Shown here: piece by piece, positions 26,382 to 35,607 of the stretch | How the letters are laid out: each line of letters starts with the position of its first letter | How positions within the stretch are numbered: position 1 is the first letter of the stretch | From: Streptomyces gobiensis | Lineage (GTDB): Bacteria > Actinomycetota > Actinomycetes > Streptomycetales > Streptomycetaceae | DNA length: 64,000 bases | Reading direction: 5' to 3' | NCBI RefSeq assembly: GCF_021216675.1 | Contig: NZ_CP086120.1 | Coordinates: 1,674,001-1,738,000 of the forward strand | Program-made: the position numbers and the translations under genes | The notes under the pieces: generated by a model | What the model was told of the DNA's origin: nothing | The model's input: the letters and a program-made list of their open reading frames with translations, nothing else | Database searches by the model: none

Positions 26382-27239
26382 GTGAAGCTGCTGCGTGTCG
26401 GACCAGCGGGGGCGGAACGTCCGGCGGCCCTGGACCCGGACGGGATCCTGCGGGATCTGTCCGGGCTGGTACCGGACATCGATGGAACGCTGCTCGCCGA
26501 TGACTCCGCGCTCTCCCGGATCCGGTCCGCGCTGGCCGGGGACCAGCTGCCCGTACTCGACGCCGCCGGGCTGCGGACGGGTCCGCCGGTGGGGCGTATC
26601 GGCAAGGTCGTGTGCATCGGCCTCAACTACCGCGACCACGCTCAGGAGGCCGGTGCCGCCATTCCGGAGGAGCCGCTGGTCTTTATGAAGGCGCCCGACA
26701 CGGTCGTCGGGCCCCAGGACACCGTGCTGGTGCCACGTGGCAGCGTCAAGATGGACTGGGAGGTGGAGCTGGCCATCGTCATCGGCCAGACCGCCCGCTA
26801 TCTGGAGAGCCACGAGCAGGCGCGTGCCGCCATCGCCGGGTACACCATCACCCATGATGTCTCCGAGCGGGAGTTCATGCTGGAACGCGGCGGCCAGTGG
26901 GACAAGGGCAAGAACTGCGAGACGTTCAATCCGCTGGGCCCCTGGCTGGTGACCGCCGATGAGATCCCCGATCCGCAGGCGCTCGGGCTGCGGCTGTGGG
27001 TCAACGGTGAGCTGAAGCAGGACGGCTCGACGGCTGAGCAGATCTTCCCGGTCGTTGAGGTGGTCCGCTATCTGAGCCAGTTCATGGTGCTGCGGCCCGG
27101 GGACATCATCAACACGGGCACCCCGGCCGGTGTTGCCAACGGGCAGCCCTATCCCAAGCCGTTTCTGCGGGCGGGCGATGTCGTCGACCTGGAGATCGAC
27201 GGCCTGGGCCGCCAACGCCAACAACTAAAACCCGCCTAG
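26382..27239 (+). CDS. Fumarylacetoacetate hydrolase family protein
   Basis: 285 residues from a GTG with GGGAG seven bases upstream; the in-frame ATG at 26316 has no ribosome binding site. The FAH fold shows GLNYRDHA, then DWEVELAIVIG with the metal-binding glutamates and HDVSERE with the metal-binding Asp, and NTGTPAGV near the end. Members hydrolyse acylpyruvates or isomerise homoprotocatechuate intermediates. No aromatic-degradation partner is adjacent, so the substrate is open. The first copy of the intergenic repeat lies directly behind its stop. Confidence 0.88.
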   Translation: MKLLRVGPAGAERPAALDPDGILRDLSGLVPDIDGTLLADDSALSRIRSALAGDQLPVLDAAGLRTGPPVGRIGKVVCIGLNYRDHAQEAGAAIPEEPLVFMKAPDTVVGPQDTVLVPRGSVKMDWEVELAIVIGQTARYLESHEQARAAIAGYTITHDVSEREFMLERGGQWDKGKNCETFNPLGPWLVTADEIPDPQALGLRLWVNGELKQDGSTAEQIFPVVEVVRYLSQFMVLRPGDIINTGTPAGVANGQPYPKPFLRAGDVVDLEIDGLGRQRQQLKPA

Positions 27240-27280
27240 CGCGCGCCCCCTGCGGGGCGAGCCGGAGGTATTCCCCTAGC

Positions 27281-27540
27281 CCACCCCTTCCCGAAACTGG
27301 GGGCTCCACCCCCAGACCCCCACCCGGTTGTGGGCACTCGCAGCCCCGCGAGGGGCTGTGGGTGGGCACAACACCCGGCCACCGGCCCGCACCGGCCACC
27401 CCCGGGGCCCCGGGGCGAAGCCCCGGTTTCCGGGAAGGGGCGGGAATTGGGGAACCCACCCACGGCACCCCCGCAACGGGGCGGAGCCCCGCCGCGCGGT
27501 GGAGCCGCATGGCGGTACAGCCGGGAAGGGGGCGGGGCCC
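27281..27540. repeat. Intergenic GC-rich repeat element, copy A (one 92-base unit)
   Basis: It shares sequence with copies at 37695 and 48971. It begins with a CCACCCCTTCCCG block, then a hairpin bounded by GTTGTG...CACAAC (27327-27372), a GCCCCGGTTTCCGGG block, and one copy of the roughly 92-base unit that contains CACCCACGGCACCCCCGC and GCGGAGCC...CCGCAT. It fills the space between the FAH stop and the next gene and may also terminate transcription. Confidence 0.85.
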
Positions 27541-27554
27541 GCCCCCGGGCCCTG

Positions 27555-28130
27555 TCAGCCGGTCCCTTCCTCACTGCGGGACACGTCGTGCGCGGCGACC
27601 CCGTGGCATGGGCAGCGACACGGCTCATAGCACACACCCTCAACGGCGCTTGTACGTTCTTCCGCTTCCTCGCACTGCCGGTGGGTCCCGATCCGGCACT
27701 CATAGGAGCGGTAGACGTCCCGGGGCATGGGTGCGGCAGCGGCCAGCGCCTCCGCGTTCCGCGCGTCCCGGTCGACCCACCAGAGCCCGTACACGTCCCG
27801 GTGCAGCCCGTGATGACCGCGACCCAGGACGCACGGAACGCCGCGCCTACCGGCCGACGTTGGCGCGGAGTCAGCTGTCTTTCCGTGCTCGGCTTCCGCC
27901 GCGTCCGGGGTGCTGAAGAGTTCCCGTAGAGCATCTGCGGCAAGGTCTACGGCAAGCGCTTCGGCCAGTTCCTCAGTGCCGAACCACGATCGTCCAGCCG
28001 CATCCTGGTGATGCCAGCCATCGTGGCCGACAGGGAGCACGCACGGCAGCCGATGGCCACCGATCGCCGGGCCGTGCTCCCGCGCCGGACGCCGGGCTCC
28101 GCAGTAGGACGTCCGGCCCGTGGCGGTCAT
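27555..28130 (-). CDS. Hypothetical protein with repeated Cys/His motif
   Basis: 191 residues. Two similar segments, PCVLPVGHDGWH near residue 29 and PCVLGRGHHGLH near 98, suggest a duplicated small domain that may bind metal. A further Cys-rich stretch (CRIGTHRQC, CYEPCRCPC) lies near the C-terminus. It is coupled to the preceding gene by an ATGA overlap and forms a two-gene unit divergent from a small GntR regulator. I recognise no function; proteins of this kind occur on Streptomyces accessory elements. Confidence 0.65.
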   Translation of the reverse strand: MTATGRTSYCGARRPAREHGPAIGGHRLPCVLPVGHDGWHHQDAAGRSWFGTEELAEALAVDLAADALRELFSTPDAAEAEHGKTADSAPTSAGRRGVPCVLGRGHHGLHRDVYGLWWVDRDARNAEALAAAAPMPRDVYRSYECRIGTHRQCEEAEERTSAVEGVCYEPCRCPCHGVAAHDVSRSEEGTG

Positions 28131-28522
28131 CGCGCACCGCCCATCGCGTGGATGTCGCGGCGGTCGAGATCGATGCCCCAGTAGTAGGCGGCTACCAGGG
28201 CGGAGCGGCGTGCACGCTGGATGGCTCCTTCTGAGACGGGTACACCGTGCCAGTACGACGCCGGGCAGTAGGGGCGTACGGGGCTGGGCGCGGGCAGCGG
28301 CGCCATCCCGGCAGCGTCAGCCGCCGCGTCAGCCGCGTACGGGCTCTTGTGACGCGGCAGAGGCAACACGCTCTGCCGGTGGGGAGTGACTACAGGAGGG
28401 TGGGTGACCGGCGTCGGGGGTGTACAGCGCCGCTTCCCCCTTGCCGGAAGCACCACCGCCAGGATGGCGAGCAGTACGGGCCTCAGTGCCCGGTTCACCG
28501 CATGCAGGATACGGTTGGTCAT
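28127..28522 (-). CDS. Hypothetical protein with N-terminal hydrophobic segment
   Basis: 131 residues from the ATG at 28522 (AGGAG eight bases upstream). Residues 8-24 (ALRPVLLAILAVVL) may be a membrane anchor; the rest is Pro/Ala-rich. The C-terminal part (RARRSALVAAYYWGIDLDRR) looks helical. It is the first gene of the unit with 27555-28130 and faces the GntR gene. Function unknown. Confidence 0.6.
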   Translation of the reverse strand: MTNRILHAVNRALRPVLLAILAVVLPARGKRRCTPPTPVTHPPVVTPHRQSVLPLPRHKSPYAADAAADAAGMAPLPAPSPVRPYCPASYWHGVPVSEGAIQRARRSALVAAYYWGIDLDRRDIHAMGGAR

Positions 28523-28546
28523 GTCAGCAACTCCTAGACAGTTGTT

Positions 28547-28597
28547 GGCCACGGCCCCGGGGCAGTTCGTACCTGCCGCCGGGGTTTTTCTGTGGCC
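28547..28597 (+). terminator. Hairpin with T run between divergent accessory genes
   Basis: Nested arms GGCCAC...GTGGCC, CCCC...GGGG and GGCAG...CTGCC are followed on the plus strand by five Ts (28585-28589). As a plus-strand terminator it would shield the GntR gene from read-through; on the minus strand it lies in the leader region of the 28522 gene. Confidence 0.4.
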
Positions 28598-28701
28598 TGT
28601 TTGTTTGGTTGGAAGTCCTGACGCTAGCGACTTGTCTAGTGCTTGTCCACCCATGCATAACCGCTGTCCCTGTATGTAGCTGGACAGGCGAGTTTGTGCA
28701 G

Positions 28702-28719
28702 TCTTGACTAGCGTCAAGA
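28702..28719. promoter_or_regulatory. GntR operator immediately upstream of its gene
   Basis: TCTTGAC-TAGC-GTCAAGA is a perfect 7-base inverted repeat that ends one base before the GntR start codon, suggesting autorepression of a nearly leaderless mRNA. A degenerate relative, CTGACGCTAGCGACTTG, lies at about 28619-28635 on the side of the divergent genes. Confidence 0.55.
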
Positions 28720-28720
28720 T

Positions 28721-28990
28721 ATGGAGATCGACTACGGCTCGTACCTTCCGCCGTACCGGCAGATTGCGGCAGAGCTCATTGCCGACATCGAGCGCGGCAC
28801 GCTGCGGCCCGGTCGGGCGATCCCGTCGGAGCCGCAGCTTGTGCAGCGGTACGGCGTAGCGCGTGCCACGGTCCGCCGCGCGGTCGCCTATCTCCGTGAC
28901 CAGGGGTACGTGTTCACCATCCCGCACCGTGGTACGTACGTCGCCCTTGAACCACCCGCCACTGACCAGGACAACACCCCGGACGATTAA
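28721..28990 (+). CDS. Small GntR-family DNA-binding protein without effector domain
   Basis: 89 residues. YRQIAAELIADIERGTLRPG, IPSEPQLVQRYGVARATV and TIPHRGTYVA are the GntR winged helix; nothing remains for a ligand domain. Such short GntR proteins accompany plasmid-derived genes in Streptomyces. The start is set by the ATG following the operator, with no ribosome binding site. It is divergent from two unknown genes that it probably regulates. Confidence 0.8.
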   Translation: MEIDYGSYLPPYRQIAAELIADIERGTLRPGRAIPSEPQLVQRYGVARATVRRAVAYLRDQGYVFTIPHRGTYVALEPPATDQDNTPDD

Positions 28991-29174
28991 GGCTGCTGCG
29001 GTGTAGCTGGACGACTTCGTCGCCTGCTTCTAACCCTCAGACCGACAGGCGCAGGTACAGGGGAAGGGCTGACTCAGGCCCGAGGCGCGGTCGGGCTTCT
29101 GCCACCACAGCGGATGGTCCGCGCACGTCTCCACCGTCCGGGGCGGGGGCCTGTCGCGCCCCGGGGAGCCGGGC

Positions 29175-29930
29175 TCAGAGCTCGTAGACCGCGCCCGCCC
29201 GAGCCAGCTCCACCGGCCCGTCGTAGACGGACTTCGCGTCGCGCAGATTGATCTGCGCATCCGTCCACGGCGGAATATGCGTCAGCACGAGTCGCCCCGC
29301 CCCCGCATCGCGGGCGCACATCCCCGCCTGCATCCCATTCAGATGCAGCCCGGGAATGTCCTCCTTGCCATTGGTGAAGGACGCCTCGCAGAGGAAGAGG
29401 TCCGCACCCATGGCCAGGCTCTCCAGGGCGTCGCACGGCCCGGTGTCACCTGAGTAGGTGAGCACCGCACCCCCCTGCTCGATACGGAAGCCGTACGCCT
29501 CCACCGGGTGCGCCACCAGCTCCGTACGGATACGGAAGGGCCCCGCTTCGAAGCTCCCGCCGGGTGTCAGGGTGCGGAAGTCGAAGACCTCGCTCATCGA
29601 CTTCTCCGAGGGCGTGTCGGCGTAGGCCGTGGTCAGCCGCTGCTCGGTCCCCATAGGCCCGTACACCGGGATGGGTGCGCAGCGGCCGCCCTCATGACGG
29701 TAGTACCGAGCCACGAAATAGCCGCACATATCGATGCAGTGGTCCGCGTGCAGATGGCTGAGGACAATCGCGTCGAGGTCATACAGACCGCAGTGGCGCT
29801 GCAGCTCACCCAAGGAGCCATTGCCCATATCGAACAGCAGCCGGTAGCCGTCGCCTTCCACGAGGTAACTCGAACAGGCCGATTCCGCGGACGGGAACGA
29901 TCCCGAGCAGCCGACGACGGTGAGCTTCAT
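29175..29930 (-). CDS. Metallo-beta-lactamase-fold hydrolase (RNase Z/phosphodiesterase-like)
   Basis: 251 residues, no signal peptide. SHLHADHCIDM is the HxHxDH metal motif; HPVEAYG, YSGDTG (metal Asp) and LTHIPP (metal His) complete the dinuclear site. The family is often encoded next to rph and rdgB in actinomycetes and is thought to cleave phosphodiesters. It has its own upstream region and no close partner here. Confidence 0.88.
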   Translation of the reverse strand: MKLTVVGCSGSFPSAESACSSYLVEGDGYRLLFDMGNGSLGELQRHCGLYDLDAIVLSHLHADHCIDMCGYFVARYYRHEGGRCAPIPVYGPMGTEQRLTTAYADTPSEKSMSEVFDFRTLTPGGSFEAGPFRIRTELVAHPVEAYGFRIEQGGAVLTYSGDTGPCDALESLAMGADLFLCEASFTNGKEDIPGLHLNGMQAGMCARDAGAGRLVLTHIPPWTDAQINLRDAKSVYDGPVELARAGAVYEL

Positions 29931-30078
29931 AGGGGCGGGAACCTCCGTGCAGCCCGACGAGAGGGGGTTTCCCGAGCGTAAGGCGCGGGAGGGCGGGTGG
30001 CTCCTCCGGAACGCACTGGTGTGGGCGGAATCACCAGGGCGGGGTACGGTCGAAATTGCGGGATCTTGGAGGTGCGGC

Positions 30079-30543
30079 GTGGATACGTCCTGGTGGCTGG
30101 CGCTGGGCGCGGTCGTAGCGCTGGCACTGGTCGCTGCGCTGGTCGACGGCCGTATGCGGCTGGCGAAGCCGCGACAGCCCGTGCCGCCCAGACGGCAGGG
30201 CCCCCGGCCGCCCGGGCCGATGCCGGATCCGGAGCCGGGTGAGATCTGGTGGGGGTGGGTGCCGTATGACGACGGGGCGAGACCGAAGGACCGGCCCTAT
30301 CTCGTCCTTTCGGTGGACGATGACAGTGACGGTGCCCGGGTTATGAGGATCATCAGCAAGTGGCCGGGGCCGGACCGGCCCCAGGGGATCGCGCTGCCGC
30401 CGGGGACGGTGGATGATCCGCATGGGCGGCCGAGCTTTTTGGTCACCGACGAGCTGCGGGATGTGCCGCTCTGGGATCTGCGGCGGCGTGCGGGAGCTGT
30501 GGACTCCGCGCTGTGGAAGCGGGTCCGCCACGTGGTGCACTAG
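30079..30543 (+). CDS. PemK/MazF-like protein with N-terminal membrane anchor
   Basis: 154 residues from a GTG with GGAGG six bases upstream. Residues 5-21 form a membrane segment, then a basic Pro-rich linker to about 55. The rest resembles the PemK/MazF fold: GEIWWGWVPYDD, KDRPYLVLS and the ISKW strand. Classical MazF proteins are soluble mRNA endonucleases paired with an antitoxin. Here there is a membrane anchor and no antitoxin gene next to it, so a toxin role is doubtful. Confidence 0.7.
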   Translation: MDTSWWLALGAVVALALVAALVDGRMRLAKPRQPVPPRRQGPRPPGPMPDPEPGEIWWGWVPYDDGARPKDRPYLVLSVDDDSDGARVMRIISKWPGPDRPQGIALPPGTVDDPHGRPSFLVTDELRDVPLWDLRRRAGAVDSALWKRVRHVVH

Positions 30544-30577
30544 CGCCGGGGGTGGGTTTCCCCGTATCCCGCCCCTC

Positions 30578-31806
<1,229 letters not shown>

Positions 31807-31895
31807 GGGTGGGTGCTCCTGGAGAGTCTGGGCGGGCGTGCGCGATGGCGTCAGGGCGTGCGGAGTTACCGCGTCGATCAGGATGGACCGACGGC

Positions 31896-31991
31896 TCAAC
31901 ACATGGCGCTGGAGAGGCGGCACAGATCGACGTGCAGGCGCGCGACGAGCAGGCTGCCCGGGGCCTTGGAGTTCACGTCGTGGATAACCAT
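31896..31991 (-). CDS. 31-residue leader peptide of the actinobacterial cysteine-attenuator type
   Basis: Translating the minus strand from the ATG at 31991 gives a short frame ending VARLHVDLCRLSSAMC and stop. The pattern R-x-H-x-D-L-x-R-x-x-S-A-x-C is the conserved end found before sulfur-metabolism genes in Streptomyces and relatives. Two cysteines, one of them the last codon, would let ribosome stalling report on Cys-tRNA. It ends about 90 bases before the cysO start. Confidence 0.75.
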   Translation of the reverse strand: MVIHDVNSKAPGSLLVARLHVDLCRLSSAMC

Positions 31992-32004
31992 GGACTCATC
32001 GTAA

Positions 32005-32030
32005 CGATTCCCGGGAACGGAATCGGTCAA
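32005..32030 (-). promoter_or_regulatory. Palindromic operator-like site upstream of leader peptide/cysO
   Basis: CGATTCC (32005-32011) and GGAATCG (32019-32025) form a perfect 7-base inverted repeat, with TTCCCGGGAA (32008-32017) inside it as a second perfect palindrome. A minus-strand TTGACC (32030-32025) abuts it and may be the -35 box; no good -10 is placed. Probably the control site of the cysteine unit. Confidence 0.45.
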
Positions 32031-32057
32031 GTGTTTCACCATGCGGACGCAGGCGTC

Positions 32058-32489
32058 TCAGAACGCGTACGACTCTACGATCTTGACCTCTTCCTCGGTG
32101 ACCTCCCCCGCCACGATGCGGAAGGAACGGAAGGAGAAGGGGCCTTCCTCGTTGCCGCACTCGGCGGTTGAGACGAGGACGTAGTGAGCGCCGGGCTCAT
32201 TGGCGTAGGAGATATCCGTACGGGACGGGTAGGCCTCGGTCGCGGTGTGCGAGTGGTAGATGACGACCGGCTCCTCATCCCGGTCGTCCATCTCGCGGTA
32301 GAGCTTCAGCAGGTCGGTGGAGTCGAACTCGTAGAACGTCGGCGAGCGAGCCGCGTTGAGCATCGGGATGAAGCGCTCAGGACGCCCCTCCCCCACCGTT
32401 CCCGCGATGACCCCGCACGCCTCGTCAGGGTGATCCTGTCGGGCGTGCGCGACGATCCGGTCGTGAAGCTCTCGCGTGATAGTCAGCAT
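32058..32489 (-). CDS. mec: Mec-type JAMM metallopeptidase
   Basis: 143 residues. HSHTATEAYPSRTD is the JAMM HxHx10D zinc motif, with the catalytic Glu in DEACGVIAG near the N-terminus. In mycobacteria Mec releases cysteine from the CysO-cysteine adduct. It lies directly upstream of the leader peptide and cysO-cysM. It could also trim the GGMR end of this CysO, as related peptidases do for QbsE-type carriers. Confidence 0.9.
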   Translation of the reverse strand: MLTITRELHDRIVAHARQDHPDEACGVIAGTVGEGRPERFIPMLNAARSPTFYEFDSTDLLKLYREMDDRDEEPVVIYHSHTATEAYPSRTDISYANEPGAHYVLVSTAECGNEEGPFSFRSFRIVAGEVTEEEVKIVESYAF

Positions 32490-32570
32490 GCCGCAACCAT
32501 AATTTGCCGCACCCCCACCCCCAGCAACCAGGTCCGCGAAAGCAAGCGCCGGTTCAGGCGCAAAGACTGT

Positions 32571-32606
32571 GCCCTGTCCGCACCGTGAGGGCGGTGCGGA
32601 CAGGGC
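32571..32606 (-). terminator. Terminator of alanine symporter gene
   Basis: GCCCTGTCCGCACC and GGTGCGGACAGGGC form a perfect 14-base stem with an eight-base loop, starting 15 bases after the symporter stop on the minus strand. Confidence 0.85.
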
Positions 32607-32621
32607 TTCTCCAGACCGTGG

Positions 32622-34217
32622 TTACTTGGCAGCGACCGCGGTGGCCTCGGCCGCCTCGGCAGCGGCCTCGCTGGCCTCGATCTCCTCCTCGGTCTCACCC
32701 GCGTCGCGGCGACGGGTGTAGTCGAGGACCTTCTTGAGCTCCTTCTTGACGACTGGCGCCAGGAGGTAGAGACCGAAGATGTTGAACAGCGCCGCCATGA
32801 AGAGCGTCGCGTCCGACAGGTCCACCAGGACGCCCAGGGAGAGCAGCGCGCCGGTGACGACCATGGTGCAGAAGATGACCTTGTAGGTCAGCTCAGAGGT
32901 CTTGCTGTGACCGAACAGGTGGCCCCAGCTCTTCAGACCGTAGTAGCTCCAGGTGATGATCGTCGAGAAGGCGAACAGCACCACGGCGACGGTCAGCACG
33001 ACCGGGAACCAGGGCAGTGCGGTGTGGAAGGCGTCCGAGGTGATGGAGATACCGACGTTGGCGGCTCCCCGGTCCACATCGGCGACGTCGCCACCGGTGG
33101 CCACGGCCTCCCGCGCCGCGAGGTACTTAGGACCGCCCGCGATGATGATGGTCAGCGCGGTCATGGTGCAGATGACGACGGTGTCGATGAACGGCTCGAC
33201 CATCGCGACCAGACCCTCGGTGGCGGGGCGCTTGGTCTTCACCGCGGAGTGGGCGATCGGCGCGGAGCCAATGCCTGCCTCGTTGGAGAAGGCGGCCCGC
33301 TGGAAGCCGACGATCAGGGCACCGATCACACCACCGGCGACACCCTTCGGGCTGAAGGCCTCGGAGAAGATCGTGCCGATGGCGCTGGGCACCTCGGTGA
33401 CGTTGAAGAGGATGACCAGCAGACAGGCGGCGATGTAGAGGATCGCCATGGAGGGCACCAGACGGCTGGTGACCTTGCCGATGGAGCGCATACCGCCGAT
33501 GAGCACCAGCGCGACGACCGCGGCGATGAGCAGGCCGTAGAAGATCGCGCCACCGTTGGTGCTGAAGATGCTGCCTTCGTCACCGGTGACGGAGACGACC
33601 TGCTCCAGGGACTGGTTGACCTGGAAGAGGTTGCCGCCGAAGAAGGTGAAGAACAGGATCATGACGGCGGAGAGGGCCGCGAGGACCTTGCCCAGCCCCG
33701 GAAGCCCGCGCTCAGCGAGACCCTTGCGGAGGTAGAGCATCGGGCCACCGTTGACGGTGCCGTCGGCGTTGATCTCCCGGTACTTCACACCGAGGGTGCA
33801 CTCCACGAACTTCGTGGCCATACCGAGGAGTCCACAGAGGATCATCCAGAAAGTGGCCCCGGGGCCGCCGATGGAGATCGCGATCGCGACACCGGCGATG
33901 TTGCCGAGGCCGACGGTGCCGGACACCGCCGAGGTCAGCGCCTGGAAGTGGGTGATCTCGCCAGGTGCGTCCTTCTGCTCGTACTTGCCGCGGACCAGCT
34001 TGATGGCGGTCTTGAAGTGCCTGACCTGGGCGAACCCAAAGTAGATGGAGAAGACGGCACCGGCTACGACCAGCCAGCCGACGATGAGCGGGAAGTCGGT
34101 TCCGAAGACGTTGACTTTGTAGAAGACAACCTCGTTCAGGAACTTGGAGACCGGTTCAAAGACGCTGTTTACAGCGTCATTGACCGAGTCAGTCCAAGAG
34201 GTTTCGCTGTTTGCCAT
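32622..34217 (-). CDS. Alanine/glycine:cation symporter (AGCS family)
   Basis: 531 residues with about 10-11 membrane segments. TVGLGNIAGVAIAISIGG is the family signature near 105-125 and FSNEAGIGSAPIAHS a second conserved block. It imports alanine or glycine with sodium. The C-terminal tail is Glu/Ala-rich and soluble. GAGG lies six bases before the ATG. It is monocistronic, with its own promoter and terminator. Confidence 0.92.
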   Translation of the reverse strand: MANSETSWTDSVNDAVNSVFEPVSKFLNEVVFYKVNVFGTDFPLIVGWLVVAGAVFSIYFGFAQVRHFKTAIKLVRGKYEQKDAPGEITHFQALTSAVSGTVGLGNIAGVAIAISIGGPGATFWMILCGLLGMATKFVECTLGVKYREINADGTVNGGPMLYLRKGLAERGLPGLGKVLAALSAVMILFFTFFGGNLFQVNQSLEQVVSVTGDEGSIFSTNGGAIFYGLLIAAVVALVLIGGMRSIGKVTSRLVPSMAILYIAACLLVILFNVTEVPSAIGTIFSEAFSPKGVAGGVIGALIVGFQRAAFSNEAGIGSAPIAHSAVKTKRPATEGLVAMVEPFIDTVVICTMTALTIIIAGGPKYLAAREAVATGGDVADVDRGAANVGISITSDAFHTALPWFPVVLTVAVVLFAFSTIITWSYYGLKSWGHLFGHSKTSELTYKVIFCTMVVTGALLSLGVLVDLSDATLFMAALFNIFGLYLLAPVVKKELKKVLDYTRRRDAGETEEEIEASEAAAEAAEATAVAAK

Positions 34218-34574
34218 GGATTACCTCTGGCTGATGCGACTGCGGGGACGGGGTGAGGCGCTTTGCCTGTTTTTATGCGTGCGGACAGACGAACTACGTT
34301 GTCCAAATGCCGAGCGCAGACATACCTCCGACGTTCGCCGGGGCGTCACTTCCCCGTAAAACTCGGATTGGGAGTTCCTACCACGGAGAGCGACCACGAC
34401 TGTGTGATCTACGCCACTCGTCCGCATTACGGTCAAGTCACAGGGGAATGTTTCACCGCAAAACGGTCACTTGGTGCGCTGAGATTTGCGAGCTGCCCGA
34501 TTATCGATCAAATGCCATGACAATACGTGACCGTAATAAGCCTTAGCGCTTCAGGGCTCCAGGGGAGCAGGGCT
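34218..34574. other. Intergenic region upstream of alanine symporter
   Basis: These 357 bases between the symporter start and the DUF2017 stop are less GC-rich than their surroundings. Apart from the symporter promoter at 34407-34436 I see no gene, RNA or strong repeat. Confidence 0.5.
34407..34436 (-). promoter_or_regulatory. Promoter of alanine symporter gene
   Basis: On the minus strand, TTGACC (34436-34431) and GTAGAT (34412-34407) are 18 bases apart. Transcription would begin near 34400, about 180 bases before the start codon. Confidence 0.5.
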
Positions 34575-35171
34575 TCAAGGAAGCAGGGTCTCGACCAGCG
34601 ACTCCTGCAGCCCGCCGAGCCAGAGGTAGGCCATCACCATCGGCTTGCGCGGGTCCGAGTCCGGCAGGGCGTAGAGACCGTTGCCGTCCTCCTCGTCGGT
34701 GATCTCCAGCCGGGCTCCAATGGCCAGCCGTAGATCGTTGAGCGCGCCAAGCCACTGGCGGGACTCATCCGGGGTGAGCGTGAGCACCGCACCCTGATCA
34801 CCGGCGGGAGTCAGCGCGTCCAGGGCCTTTACCACCGCGAGGCCGTCTTCGCGCTTACGGGCCCGCAGATCGTTCTCCGTAAAGCGCCGGAACTCCGCCG
34901 AGGCCGCCCGGGCGTCATCGTCCTGCTTCTGGTCGGGGCCGCTGTAGGCGTCCGGGAAGAACCGGGCCAGCGCCGGGTCGGACGGCGGCTCGCTGGGCCC
35001 CTCGGCGAAGAGCTCGTCCAGCGGGTCTCCGCCGTTCGCGGGTTCCTCGCCCGGTCCGATCAGCTCCAGGAGCTGTATGGCGAGACTGCGGAGGATGGAG
35101 ATCTCGACCTCGTCCAGGGCGATCGCGGCACCGCCGGGCACACTGGTGGCCGGTTCGAAGTAACCCGCCAT
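34575..35171 (-). CDS. DUF2017 family protein
   Basis: 198 residues. The start ATG at 35171 overlaps the clpS stop by one base (TGATG). Conserved parts are IALDEVEISILRSLAIQLLEL near the N-terminus and LTLTPDESRQWLGALNDLRLAIG near the C-terminus, with an acidic, Pro-rich middle. The family is actinobacterial and almost always follows clpS; its function is unknown, but the coupling suggests a role with the Clp adaptor. Confidence 0.88.
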   Translation of the reverse strand: MAGYFEPATSVPGGAAIALDEVEISILRSLAIQLLELIGPGEEPANGGDPLDELFAEGPSEPPSDPALARFFPDAYSGPDQKQDDDARAASAEFRRFTENDLRARKREDGLAVVKALDALTPAGDQGAVLTLTPDESRQWLGALNDLRLAIGARLEITDEEDGNGLYALPDSDPRKPMVMAYLWLGGLQESLVETLLP

Positions 35172-35479
35172 CAACGGTCCTGCTGAAGGGTCGCCCACAG
35201 GCCGTAGCCATGCATCGCCTGCACGTCTCGCTCCATTTCCTCGCGGCTGCCGCTGGAAACGATCGCGCGGCCCTTGTGGTGGACGTCCATCATGAGCCTC
35301 CTGGCCTTGTCCTTCGGATAGCCGAAGTAGCTCTGGAAGACGTACGTCACATAGCTCATGAGGTTAACGGGATCGTTGTGAACGACCGTGACCCAGGGGA
35401 CATCGGGCTCAGGCACCGCCTGGGCCGCCTCGCTCGACTCAGTACGTTCGATCTCTACGGGTACGGTCACAAGTTCCAT
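35171..35479 (-). CDS. clpS: ATP-dependent Clp protease adaptor ClpS
   Basis: 102 residues. [13 protein letters not shown] lines the N-degron pocket and HHKGRAIV is the conserved ClpS core. It delivers N-end-rule substrates to ClpC/ClpP. The ATG at 35479 gives the usual actinobacterial length; GGTGG precedes it. It is divergent from pncB and coupled to DUF2017. Confidence 0.93.
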   Translation of the reverse strand: MELVTVPVEIERTESSEAAQAVPEPDVPWVTVVHNDPVNLMSYVTYVFQSYFGYPKDKARRLMMDVHHKGRAIVSSGSREEMERDVQAMHGYGLWATLQQDR

Positions 35480-35607
35480 GCTGCCACCGGTCAGGGGGCC
35501 GTGCGCAAACGCCTCGGCCCAACCCGACACAAACGGCCGATCCCGTCACCCCGTCACCCCCGTTCAAATATCGTCACGCTGACGAGATGCGGAGTAGCAT
35601 CGCACGT

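Noticed and set aside
27330-27929. Plus-strand frames across repeat copy A and the hypothetical gene
   Set aside because: They arise from the Pro/Gly/Arg-rich translation of the repeat; similar frames appear in all copies.
29030-29260. 76-codon minus-strand frame ending in a Cys-rich stretch
   Set aside because: It overlaps the end of the MBL gene out of frame and has no start signal; at most a remnant.
32907-34256. 449-codon plus-strand frame opposite the alanine symporter
   Set aside because: Asp/Gly/Glu-rich shadow of a clear membrane protein gene.
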